NCBI GenBank assembly: GCA_021160985.1
Contig: JAGHBN010000175.1
Location: forward strand, 1 to 21,483
DNA: 21,483 bases
Source: Thermococcus sp.
GTDB taxonomy: Archaea > Methanobacteriota_B > Thermococci > Thermococcales > Thermococcaceae
Direction of reading: 5' to 3'
In this document: in pieces, positions 5,786-13,221 of the stretch
How positions within the stretch are numbered: the stretch's first letter is position 1
How the letters are laid out: every line of letters starts with the position of its first letter
Program-made: the position numbers and the translations under genes
The notes under the pieces: generated by a model
Told to the model about the DNA's origin: nothing
The model's database searches: none
Seen by the model: the letters and a program-made list of their open reading frames with translations, nothing else

Positions 5786-7717
5786 ATGAAAAAGAAAATC
5801 ACAGCGGTGCTTTTGCTCCTCATCCTCCTGCTCCCGTTGCCAGCAACGACCGCACAGTGTCAAAATGAGAAGCACACGGTCGTCATGAAGGCACCAGCGG
5901 TTTCGAGGACTGCAAGCGGAGAGCTGGTCGGAGTTGTCACGGACTTCGTCATAACGGTTGCCCCGGGGAGCGGCCATGTATACGTGGAGACCTGGCCGCT
6001 GGCAGAAGTGGACATGCAGGCAAGTGCGAGGCTTGCCGCCCAGGTTGCGGGAAAGGTGACCGGCATCGATATGAGCAAGTACGACGTTTTCATCCATGTA
6101 AAGGCGGATTCCCCAATCATAGGTGGGCCCTCAGCGGGAGCCACAATGACCGTTGGAATAATAGCGGCCCTCAAGGGGTGGGGCGTTAACTCAGAGGTCA
6201 TGATGACCGGGATGATAAACCCGGACGGAACGATCGGGCCCGTTGGAGGCATTCTGGAGAAGGCAGCCGCTGCACACGATGCAGGGGTAAAGCTCTTCCT
6301 GATACCCCGGGGGCAGAGGATCCAGTACGTCCAGCAAACCGAGAAAAAGGAAATCGGTGGGATAGTTGAGATACACAGCAAGACGGAAAAGGTAGACGTC
6401 GTCGAATACGCCAAGGAGAGGTGGGGACTCCAGGTCGTCGAGGTTGTCGACATATATCAGGCGGTCTACTACTTCACGGGACACCAGCTGCCAAAGCCCC
6501 AGGCCCCAAGCCATGTGAACATAGACACCTCCTTCCTGAAAGAGGACGCCTTGAGGGACTACGAGAACACCTCTTCCTACTACCAGAAAGTTCTGAAAGA
6601 GCTAAAAGAAAGCAACGTAGATTACACGACTTACATAACGCTCAAACAGGCCCTGGAACAGGCAGAACTTGACCTGAACCTCTCCAAGGAGGCCATTGAT
6701 GAGGGCATGTACTACACGGCGCTCAGCAAGAACTTCCAGGCGAGGATTATGATAAGGCACGTGGAGTGGTATCTTACAGCAGACACTGTGGAAGACGTTG
6801 AGGGGCTCCTCCAGATGGTCAACTCCGAAATAAACTACTCAGAAAAGGAAGTCTCAATTACAATAAGGGGCATCACGATGCTCCAGGCCGTTGCGGCCGC
6901 ACAGGAGAGGGTCGAACAGGCCAAGGCCGCCCTTAAAAACGCCTGGAAATACTACTACAGTCAGGCCTACTGGGATGCAATAGGAGAGGCCGCCTATGCT
7001 TACGAGAGGGCAAAAACAGCCATATTCTGGGCCAATCTCGGGAAGAGGTTTGCCGGTGGGAGCGTTATCAGCACTGAGCTCGTCAGGACAACGGCGAGGG
7101 ACTACATAGACGAATCAAGCCTCATAGCGACCTACATAGAGTCAATGTACGGAGATACCGCCGGAGAGCTTACCCAGATCATAAACCAGGCCGAACAGTA
7201 CTACGAAGATGGAAAATACTCTGCCGCACTCTTCACGGCGATGGAGGCACGCGTCCAGGGGCAGGTTTTTCTCGACACCCTCGGGATAGACAACTGGACG
7301 GTTCTGGAGGACAAGCTCGCAAGGATGAAGGATAGCGCAAAAACCGCGATAGGCATTGCGCAGGCTAGCGGTGTGGAACCCCTCCTGGGGATGGCCTACT
7401 ACGAGTTTGCCCAGAGCTACGAGAAGAGCGCCCGAGAGAACCAAAACATCCAGGACCTCCAGACGGCCATGATATTCTACCAGTACGCAAGGGAAACCGC
7501 CGGCCTGTTTTTGAGCAGCGAAAAACCGAACCTACCTGCGGAGAACACCACCGAGAGCGTTCCACCGCTGCCCCTTCCCACAACAAGCACCAGCAGTCCC
7601 GCTGGCCCAGAGGAGTCAACGGGAGGGACGAGCGGTTCCACGGGGGGGCTTGCACTGGGAGCAATCTTTGCGATCCTGGCCTTCCTCCTAGGGTTTGGTC
7701 TTGGAAAGAAGATTTAG
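5786..7717 (+). CDS. Secreted, C-terminally anchored Lon-type (S16) serine protease
   Basis: A 643-residue protein. Residues 1-24 are a signal peptide. Residues about 28-235 are a Lon proteolytic domain: GGPSAGATM carries the nucleophile Ser116, and GPVGGILEKAAAAHDAG carries the catalytic Lys159. The Ser-Lys spacing of 43 equals that of E. coli Lon (679/722). No AAA+ ATPase domain is present, so it should cut unfolded or flexible substrates without ATP. Residues about 248-575 are mainly helical, rich in Tyr, Ala and Glu. A Pro/Ser/Thr-rich linker (about 580-619) leads to one membrane helix (621-640) and GKKI, placing the protease outside the cell. It resembles the archaeal predicted proteases of COG1750. 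It follows the wHTH/membrane pair and overlaps the convergent PP-loop gene by 4 bp. Substrate unknown. Confidence 0.92.
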   Translation: MKKKITAVLLLLILLLPLPATTAQCQNEKHTVVMKAPAVSRTASGELVGVVTDFVITVAPGSGHVYVETWPLAEVDMQASARLAAQVAGKVTGIDMSKYDVFIHVKADSPIIGGPSAGATMTVGIIAALKGWGVNSEVMMTGMINPDGTIGPVGGILEKAAAAHDAGVKLFLIPRGQRIQYVQQTEKKEIGGIVEIHSKTEKVDVVEYAKERWGLQVVEVVDIYQAVYYFTGHQLPKPQAPSHVNIDTSFLKEDALRDYENTSSYYQKVLKELKESNVDYTTYITLKQALEQAELDLNLSKEAIDEGMYYTALSKNFQARIMIRHVEWYLTADTVEDVEGLLQMVNSEINYSEKEVSITIRGITMLQAVAAAQERVEQAKAALKNAWKYYYSQAYWDAIGEAAYAYERAKTAIFWANLGKRFAGGSVISTELVRTTARDYIDESSLIATYIESMYGDTAGELTQIINQAEQYYEDGKYSAALFTAMEARVQGQVFLDTLGIDNWTVLEDKLARMKDSAKTAIGIAQASGVEPLLGMAYYEFAQSYEKSARENQNIQDLQTAMIFYQYARETAGLFLSSEKPNLPAENTTESVPPLPLPTTSTSSPAGPEESTGGTSGSTGGLALGAIFAILAFLLGFGLGKKI

Positions 7718-8979
7718 CCCGGCAGGGCCTTTACTCCCCTCTTCTTTAACAGCTCGACTTCCCACTCCGCTAGGCTCGGGCAGACCGTGCACCCGAGGCG
7801 GTAGAACCCTTCGTAGTAGAGGGGATGCAATTCAAAGCCCCTCATCAAGATGAAGAGCTGAACCATGAACCCGCTCCAGAACTTTATGGGCATCACCTCA
7901 AGGATGGGCCCGAAGGGTGTTCTGCGCTCGACAACGGGGGGCTTAAGCCTTCTCCTCGCGCTCTCGCCGTCCCTGTTCCCCACCAGGAGGATGGGCCTCT
8001 CAAACTCCGAAACGACGGAATAGAGGGCTTCAACCTTCTTCCTTGTGCACCACCGGTTGCTGTGCGTCGGCATCCCGTACTTGTCTATCGGCATCGGGAC
8101 GTCAACGCGGACGAGGTTTACGCCAAGCTTTTTGGCGAGCGTCTCAATGTATTCCTCGGTCTCCGGCATCTCGTACTCCATCCTCACGTAGACCGCAGTG
8201 ACCTCATCGAAGGCCTCCTTCGCGAGGATAAGCGCCGCGGTGGAGTCCTTGCCCCCGCTCCACGGAACGACTATGTCGTAGTCCCTGAAGGACTCCAGAA
8301 AGGCCTTTGAAGCGCCGGCGAAAGCCTCGATATAAGGTCTGTTGGCTTCTATCAGCCCCTCAAGGGGAACGTCCTCAACGCAGGGACAGCGCCAGAGCAC
8401 CTCCGTCGGCGCGCCGAGCTTCTTGCTGACTTCCGCTACCTTGTTTGGGCCAGAGAAGTAGACCTCCTGGTTCATCGTCTTCCTCAGGACGAGGGAGTTC
8501 TCGCCGAGCTCGACGCCGAGCAGTGAGCGCATGGCCCCTCTGAACCCGTCGCCGAGGGCCAGATAGATGTCGTAGTCTGGGTTGAGCTCGATACCGAATG
8601 GGTTCTCCGGGTTGAGCGCGTAAGTTCCATCCCACTCGATTCCAAGCCTGAAGCGCGCCTTTATCTCCTCGATGTGGGAGTAAAGCTCGTCGACGCGCAT
8701 GTTCCTGACCTGTTTTGTCCTCAGCAGTCTCGCATAGAAGGGCTTCCCTGACTCCTCCAGAACTGGTATAAGTCCCTCCATAAGCTCCTTTTCCTTCTCG
8801 CCGAGGAGGAGAATCGGGACGTACGGCCTCTCAAGGATTTCTTCAAGGTTTCTGAGAACCTCCTCCGCCCTCCTGCCCCCGCCGAGGCTCTCAACTCTGA
8901 GAAAACCGCCGTAGTTTCTCCCACTGATGTACTGGAGGGCTTTCGCATCTTTCCTTGCCCTCACTATGAGCGCAAACAT
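7714..8979 (-). CDS. PP-loop (PAPS reductase-like) family protein with conserved cysteines
   Basis: A 421-residue protein. The ATP-pyrophosphatase P-loop SGGKDST is at 241-247 and a typical family segment, SNRWCTRKKVEALY, at about 307-320. Cysteines at 198 and 200 (RCPC), 311, and 397 and 400 (GCTVCPSLAEWE) are arranged as in relatives that bind an iron-sulfur cluster or zinc. The N-terminal 200 residues are a separate region with no motif I recognise. Related proteins activate substrates by adenylation, as in sulfate reduction or tRNA thiolation; the real substrate here is unknown. No GG-type ribosome binding site precedes the ATG. The TATA box CTTTTAAG (9001-9008) is centred about 26 nt upstream, so the mRNA is probably leaderless. 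Confidence 0.88.
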   Translation of the reverse strand: MFALIVRARKDAKALQYISGRNYGGFLRVESLGGGRRAEEVLRNLEEILERPYVPILLLGEKEKELMEGLIPVLEESGKPFYARLLRTKQVRNMRVDELYSHIEEIKARFRLGIEWDGTYALNPENPFGIELNPDYDIYLALGDGFRGAMRSLLGVELGENSLVLRKTMNQEVYFSGPNKVAEVSKKLGAPTEVLWRCPCVEDVPLEGLIEANRPYIEAFAGASKAFLESFRDYDIVVPWSGGKDSTAALILAKEAFDEVTAVYVRMEYEMPETEEYIETLAKKLGVNLVRVDVPMPIDKYGMPTHSNRWCTRKKVEALYSVVSEFERPILLVGNRDGESARRRLKPPVVERRTPFGPILEVMPIKFWSGFMVQLFILMRGFELHPLYYEGFYRLGCTVCPSLAEWEVELLKKRGVKALPG

Positions 8980-9000
8980 GAGAGGGATTAAAAGGCGGGA

Positions 9001-9008
9001 CTTAAAAG
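9001..9008 (-). promoter_or_regulatory. TATA box of the PP-loop gene
   Basis: CTTTTAAG reads the same on both strands and is centred about 26 nt upstream of the ATG at 8979. The intervening sequence has no ribosome binding site. The remaining gap to the M20 gene (9009-9069) holds nothing else I can name. Confidence 0.55.
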
Positions 9009-9069
9009 TCTTCTCGCCGATGACGAGAACTCCCTGCCCTGAGCGGTGATGAGACCGGCTTTCCTGAGG

Positions 9070-10176
9070 CTACACGAGGGACTTCAGGAACGTCAGGTAG
9101 GTCTCCTTCACCCCTCTAACCGACGAAACGCTGACCCACTCGTCGCGAGCGTGCCAGTTGCCGCCCACCGGCCCAAAGACGATCGTGGGCTTCCCCAAGT
9201 ACGTCGCGAAGTAGTTGAAGTCACCCACGCTCCTCCCGTAGGTTACCTCAGGGGGCTTTCCCAAGGTCTCCGCGCAGACCTTCCGGAACAGCCGAACAAA
9301 ACGGGTGTTTTCCCTCACGACGTAGGGGAGCATCTCAGGAGTAGGGCGCGCGAACTTTGAGACTCTGACCTCCCCCTTCAGTTTCAGCTTTTCCGAGAGA
9401 GTGAGGAGCTCGCTCCGAACCCTCTCCCAGTCCTCGCCAGCAACGGTGTGCCTGTCTATTATCGCCCTGGCGCGGTCGGGAACGCTCAGTCCGTCGGCGG
9501 AGCCCTCGACGTGGAGGGTGCAGTACGAACCCTTCCCCAGTTTAGCATGGGAGCAGAGGCGTATTCTGTCCAGGTTTCCGACGAGTTTTCCCACCTCTTC
9601 CACAGCATTTATTCCAAACTCCGGCCGGGCGGCATGGGCTTTCTTCCCGATTACCTCAACCTCCACCACGAACCTGCCCCTCGCACCGAGCATTAATTTC
9701 TCATTCGTCGGCTCGGCGAGGAGGACGAGATCCGCCCCATCCAGCTTTCCGCTCTTTATCAGCTCCCAGGCCCCTCTGGAGTAGCCCTCCTCATCGCTGA
9801 CGGCCGTGAAGATAATCTCGGGCCTCTCACGTTTGGGAAGTTCGCCCATTTCCACGAAGGCCGCGATCAGCGCCGCAAGGCCAGCCTTCATGTCGGCACT
9901 GCCGAGGCCGTAAAATCTGTCGCCATCGAGCTCGCCCCATGGGTTCCTCCTCCAGCCAGATGAGAGGTTTACCGTGTCCATGTGACCGTTTAGAACCACC
10001 GTAACCCCCTTTCCTGGGAGCCTCGCCATGACGTCGTCCCCAAATCCCTCCACCGGGAGCAGTTCAACGTCGAAGCCCCTCTCCTCAAGGAAGGACGCTA
10101 TAAAGTTTGAGATTTCATTTTCATTCCCGAAGGGAGAGCGAATGGAAACGAGCTTTTTCAAGAGCTCAAACTCCAT
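9070..10176 (-). CDS. M20 family metallopeptidase/deacylase (ArgE/DapE/CPG2-like)
   Basis: A 368-residue cytosolic hydrolase expected to bind two zinc ions. The metal ligands and catalytic residues are visible in order: NGHMDTV (His65, Asp67), GSADMKAG (Asp95), SDEEGYSRG (Glu129 catalytic, Glu130), LLAEPTN (Glu155) and WHARDEWV (His342). The middle part is the lid/dimerisation domain. Members cleave N-acyl amino acids or dipeptides: acetylornithine, succinyl-diaminopimelate, the LysW-linked intermediates of archaeal lysine and arginine synthesis, or carboxypeptidase substrates. The gene stands alone, so the substrate cannot be told from context. The frame is open upstream to 10266, but the ATG at 10176 follows GGGGTGGT and gives the normal family N-terminus. 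Confidence 0.9.
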   Translation of the reverse strand: MEFELLKKLVSIRSPFGNENEISNFIASFLEERGFDVELLPVEGFGDDVMARLPGKGVTVVLNGHMDTVNLSSGWRRNPWGELDGDRFYGLGSADMKAGLAALIAAFVEMGELPKRERPEIIFTAVSDEEGYSRGAWELIKSGKLDGADLVLLAEPTNEKLMLGARGRFVVEVEVIGKKAHAARPEFGINAVEEVGKLVGNLDRIRLCSHAKLGKGSYCTLHVEGSADGLSVPDRARAIIDRHTVAGEDWERVRSELLTLSEKLKLKGEVRVSKFARPTPEMLPYVVRENTRFVRLFRKVCAETLGKPPEVTYGRSVGDFNYFATYLGKPTIVFGPVGGNWHARDEWVSVSSVRGVKETYLTFLKSLV

Positions 10177-10364
10177 GAAACCACCCCGTATAGAACGACT
10201 TCTGGACTTAAAGCAGTTTCCGTTAACAGCATAGCTCAGGACTTCCATGAGAGAGCCTTGAAACATTCACAAGGGCCTCTTAACTTCCTCCAGATGAGCA
10301 CCCATTGAACCACCTGGCAGAAACTGCAATGCCGGAGTGAAAATCGTTTTCGGCCGAAGAAATG
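10177..10364 (-). other. Gap between tRNA-Ala and the M20 gene, with a small palindrome
   Basis: TTCGGCCGAA (10349-10358) is a perfect 10-bp palindrome starting 6 bp past the tRNA 3' end on the minus strand and followed there by AACGATTTTC, so it could help end tRNA transcription. CTTTAAG (10207-10213) is a possible TATA box for the M20 gene. A 12-codon frame (MGAHLEEVKRPL) with AGGTGG before its ATG lies between, but is too short to call. No integrase or attachment repeat was seen beside the tRNA. Confidence 0.3.
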
Positions 10365-10442
10365 TGGTGGACCGGGCGGGATTTGAACCCGCGGCCTCCG
10401 CCTTGCGAGGGCGGCGCTCATACCAGGCTGAGCTACCGGCCC
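10365..10442 (-). tRNA. tRNA-Ala, anticodon CGC, CCA encoded
   Basis: The 78-nt minus-strand sequence folds into a full cloverleaf: acceptor GGGCCGG/CCGGTCC, a D arm with GCTC/GAGC, anticodon stem CCGCC/GGCGG around the loop CTCGCAA, T arm GCGGG-TTCAAAT-CCCGC, discriminator A73 and an encoded CCA (10365-10367). Anticodon CGC reads the Ala codon GCG. The G3:U70 wobble pair, the main alanine identity element, is present. There is no intron. The promoter is the TATA element at 10471-10480. Confidence 0.98.
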
Positions 10443-10470
10443 ACTTCCGGTTATAGTGAACTCCCCCCGG

Positions 10471-10480
10471 CTTTAAAAGC
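10471..10480 (-). promoter_or_regulatory. TATA box of tRNA-Ala
   Basis: The minus strand reads GCTTTTAAAG, centred about 33 nt upstream of the mature tRNA 5' end, predicting a start about 7 nt before it. Confidence 0.6.
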
Positions 10481-10558
10481 TTTTGGTAGTTCCACCCAAG
10501 TCCCAAGAATGCCCTTCGCATGAAATCCCCGTGTCAAACACCCCAAAAAAAGAAAGTA

Positions 10559-10565
10559 TTTTTAA
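10559..10565 (+). promoter_or_regulatory. TATA box of the malic enzyme gene
   Basis: TTTTTAA predicts transcription from about 10588, next to the GGTGAT ribosome binding site (10587-10592) before the ATG at 10596. The gap 10481-10558 shows nothing else. Confidence 0.45.
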
Positions 10566-10595
10566 CTTTCCCATGCTAACCCAGGCGGTGATTAC

Positions 10596-11852
10596 ATGAA
10601 CTCCCTCGAGTTTCACAGGAACAATTTCCCGGGTAACGGGAAGATAGAGGTCATACCCAAGGTGCCCCTGAGGAACAGGGAAGACCTGAGCATGGCATAC
10701 ACGCCGGGCGTAGCTGAGCCGTGCAGGGAGATAGAAAAGGGAGCCGATCCAGGTGATTACACAATAATCCCGAATACAGTGGCCGTTGTTACCGACGGTT
10801 CAGCAGTTCTCGGCCTCGGCAACATCGGGGTTCTGGCCGGGATGCCTGTCATGGAGGGCAAGGCCGTTCTCTTCAAGGCCCTCGCCGGTGTGGACGCCTT
10901 CCCGATTCTCATAGACACGGAGAACGTCGATAAAATCGTAGAAACTGTAAAGCTCATCTCCAGGGGCTTCGGCGGGATAAACCTTGAGGATATAAGCGCG
11001 CCGAGGTGTTTTGAGATAGAAAACCGCCTGAAGGGGGAGCTGGACATCCCTGTGTTTCATGATGACCAGCATGGAACTGCAGTCGTCACCCTCGCCGGGC
11101 TGATAAACGCGCTGAAGGTCGTCGGGAAAAAGTTCGGCGAGATAAAGGTCGCTATAAGCGGTGCCGGGGCCGCGGGGATAGCGATAGCCAAGCTCCTGCA
11201 CCACGTGGGAGTGAGGGAAATCGTCGCCGTTGACAGGCGGGGGATAATCCACGCCGGAAGGGGTGACCTCAACCCGTACAAACGCGAGATAGCGGCCTTC
11301 AATGTCCACGGCATAGAAGGAGACCTCGCAAGGGCCATGGATGGGGCTGACGTCTTCATTGGAGTCAGTGCCGGCGGAATAGTGACTCCCAGGATGGTCT
11401 CGGCAATGGCTGACGATGCCATAGTCTTCGCGATGGCCAACCCGGTCCCGGAGATAATGCCAGAGGACGCGAAAAAAGCCGGGGCGAGGATAGTCGCGAC
11501 GGGGAGGAGCGACCTGCCAAACCAGATCAACAACGTCCTTGGATTTCCCGGAATATTCAGGGGCGCCCTCGACGTCCGCGCGAGAGAGATAACGCTCGGT
11601 ATGAACATAGCGGCTGCCGAGGCCATTGCCTCGGTCATTGAGGAGCCGAGCGAGGAGGAGATAATCCCCTCACCCCTCCACCCGGAGGTCTTCCCGCGCG
11701 AGGCCGGCGCCGTGGCAGAGATGGCCGTCAAGGAAGGAGTCGCTAGGATAAAGCTCAGCAGAAAAGAAGTGGAGGAGCACACAAGGAGGCTGAGGGAGTT
11801 CTATTCACGCTTCATAGCCCCCATAAATGAAGAGCGAAAGCGCTACCGGTAG
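10596..11852 (+). CDS. NAD(P)-dependent malic enzyme (malate dehydrogenase, decarboxylating)
   Basis: A 418-residue cytosolic enzyme that converts malate to pyruvate, CO2 and NAD(P)H. The short prokaryotic malic enzyme layout is clear: AYTPGVAEPC (catalytic Tyr35), MEGKAVLFK (Lys in the active site), GGINLEDISAPRCFEIE (acidic metal ligands, about 127-142), FHDDQHGTA (154-162) and the dinucleotide-binding GAGAAG (189-194). It lacks the C-terminal phosphotransacetylase-like domain of MaeB fusions, as in other archaea. It ends 10 bp inside the convergent fumarase beta gene, whose product makes malate, so the two loci probably serve the same C4-to-C3 route. NAD versus NADP preference cannot be decided here. 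Confidence 0.95.
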   Translation: MNSLEFHRNNFPGNGKIEVIPKVPLRNREDLSMAYTPGVAEPCREIEKGADPGDYTIIPNTVAVVTDGSAVLGLGNIGVLAGMPVMEGKAVLFKALAGVDAFPILIDTENVDKIVETVKLISRGFGGINLEDISAPRCFEIENRLKGELDIPVFHDDQHGTAVVTLAGLINALKVVGKKFGEIKVAISGAGAAGIAIAKLLHHVGVREIVAVDRRGIIHAGRGDLNPYKREIAAFNVHGIEGDLARAMDGADVFIGVSAGGIVTPRMVSAMADDAIVFAMANPVPEIMPEDAKKAGARIVATGRSDLPNQINNVLGFPGIFRGALDVRAREITLGMNIAAAEAIASVIEEPSEEEIIPSPLHPEVFPREAGAVAEMAVKEGVARIKLSRKEVEEHTRRLREFYSRFIAPINEERKRYR

Positions 11853-12361
11853 AGCGAGTTCCCATAGGCGTCTATCGCAACGATGAGCGGGAAGTCTCTG
11901 ACCTCAAGGACCCACACCGCCTCCGGAACCCCCAGCTCCTCCAGCCAGTGGACGGCCTCAACGCGCTTTATGCTCTTTGCCGCGAGTGAGCCCGCCCCTC
12001 CCGTGAAGGCGAAATAGACGGCCCTTCTTTTGAAGGGTTCGACGTCCATGCCGCCTTTTCCTATTATCCCCCTGACGCCCAGCCTCAGAATCCCGTCGAG
12101 GTAGCGGTTCATCCTCGCGCTGGTCGTGGGCCCGGCAGAGACTATCTCGTAGCCCATCTCCGTTTTCCTCACGACGGGCCCGCAGTGATAGATTACCGCA
12201 CCCTCCGGGTCAAAGGGGAGTTCCTCCGAGGGAAGGCTCAGGATTTTCCTGTGGGCGGAGTCCCTCGCCGTGTAGATCCTGCCGGAGAGGTAGACTACCT
12301 CCCCCGCCTTAAGGCCCAGAACGTCTGCCTCGCTAAGAGGGGTTCTGAGCTTCACTGCCAC
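11843..12361 (-). CDS. fumB: Fumarate hydratase class I, beta subunit
   Basis: A 172-residue subunit matching the C-terminal half of class I fumarases. With the alpha subunit it hydrates fumarate to L-malate. The family marks are LSGRIYTARDSAH (about 25-37), AGPTTSARM (76-84) and IIGKGGM (99-105), which in the family line the substrate pocket. The start overlaps the end of the alpha gene by 10 bp. I took GTG 12361, which follows GGGTGG by 4 nt; GTG 12355 (MKLRTPL) is an equally reasonable start with longer spacing. Class I fumarase and the related tartrate dehydratase share this layout; the neighbouring malic enzyme favours fumarase. Confidence 0.9.
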   Translation of the reverse strand: MAVKLRTPLSEADVLGLKAGEVVYLSGRIYTARDSAHRKILSLPSEELPFDPEGAVIYHCGPVVRKTEMGYEIVSAGPTTSARMNRYLDGILRLGVRGIIGKGGMDVEPFKRRAVYFAFTGGAGSLAAKSIKRVEAVHWLEELGVPEAVWVLEVRDFPLIVAIDAYGNSLYR

Positions 12362-13206
12362 ACTTCCACCCCCCCATCAGGCTTTATCTCAACAAAGGCC
12401 CTCCTGTTGGCCCAGCACTGGAAAACAAGAGCCACCGGGAAGCTCGCAGGGTGCCTGTGGGCGACCTCTATCTTTACGTCCAAGGCGGTTGTCTTGCCAC
12501 CCATCCCCATCGGGCCGATTCCGAGGGCGTTGATTTCCTCCAGAACCTCCTCCTCGATTTTTGCTATTCTCCTCTCAGGGTTTCTCTCCCCTACTCTCCT
12601 CAGCAGGGCCTTCTTTGCCAGCAGAAGGGAGTAGTCGGCGCCGCCACCGACACCTATGCCCAGGATTACGGGCGGGCATGGCTTCCCCCCGCATTCCTTC
12701 ACGCGCTCGACGACGAAGCGCTTCACACCGTCCCACCCCTCTGATGGGGTGAGCATGGCCAGGGCGGAGCAGTTCTCGCTACCGCCGCCCTTGGGGAGGA
12801 CTGCTATCCTTATAGCATCCCCTTGGACGAGCTCCCAGTGGATTACCGGGACGCCTTTGCCCGTGTTGTTCCCAGAGTTCCTTCCGATTAGGACGTCAAC
12901 GGCGTTGGGTCTGAGCGGGATTTCCTCAGTGGCCCGCTTCGTCGCCTCGACGAGCCAGCCTTTAACCTCGCCGAGAAACGGGCTCCCAACGCCTGCCTCG
13001 ACGAAGAAGGTCACCGTGCCCGTGTCCTGGCAGACGGGTACCAAACCATCCTTTCCAATCTCCATCGCCCGCAGGATGTTCTCAAGGTTGAAGCGCGCTA
13101 CCTCGTTATCCTCCCTGGCGTGGGCTTCACTAAGGGCAGAAACAACATCGTCGGGAATCCTCGTAACGGCCAGCCTTATCGCCTCGACGATGGCATCGAC
13201 AAGCAA
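12352..13206 (-). CDS. fumA: Fumarate hydratase class I, alpha subunit
   Basis: A 284-residue subunit of an oxygen-sensitive [4Fe-4S] hydro-lyase. VCQDTGT (Cys59), KECGGKPCPP (Cys172 and Cys177) and FQCWANRR (Cys264) supply the cysteines; by analogy with known class I fumarases three of these should hold the cluster, with Cys59 and Cys264 the surest. GRNSGNNTGKG and MGMGGKTTALDV are further family segments. The start is TTG at 13206, placed 6 nt after GGTGAG. No ATG fits. The TATA box (13239-13248) lies inside the 3' end of the ATPase gene. The two subunits form an operon by overlap. Confidence 0.92.
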   Translation of the reverse strand: MLVDAIVEAIRLAVTRIPDDVVSALSEAHAREDNEVARFNLENILRAMEIGKDGLVPVCQDTGTVTFFVEAGVGSPFLGEVKGWLVEATKRATEEIPLRPNAVDVLIGRNSGNNTGKGVPVIHWELVQGDAIRIAVLPKGGGSENCSALAMLTPSEGWDGVKRFVVERVKECGGKPCPPVILGIGVGGGADYSLLLAKKALLRRVGERNPERRIAKIEEEVLEEINALGIGPMGMGGKTTALDVKIEVAHRHPASFPVALVFQCWANRRAFVEIKPDGGVEVWQ

Positions 13207-13221
13207 TCGGCACTCACCTGT

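Noticed and set aside
10267..10311. A 12-codon frame MGAHLEEVKRPL with AGGTGG before its ATG.
   Set aside because: Too short, no promoter of its own, and no sign of conservation available; noted only in the gap description.
10365..10442. tRNA-Ala as an integration site of a mobile element.
   Set aside because: No integrase fragment, duplicated tRNA 3' end or composition change was seen on either side.
10236..10521. Protein frames running across the tRNA-Ala region.
   Set aside because: They translate the tRNA itself; the cloverleaf and promoter explain the sequence.
11057..11782. A 241-codon minus-strand frame inside the malic enzyme gene.
   Set aside because: Low-complexity Ser/Ala/Thr/Ile content typical of an antisense frame; malic enzyme motifs are complete on the other strand.
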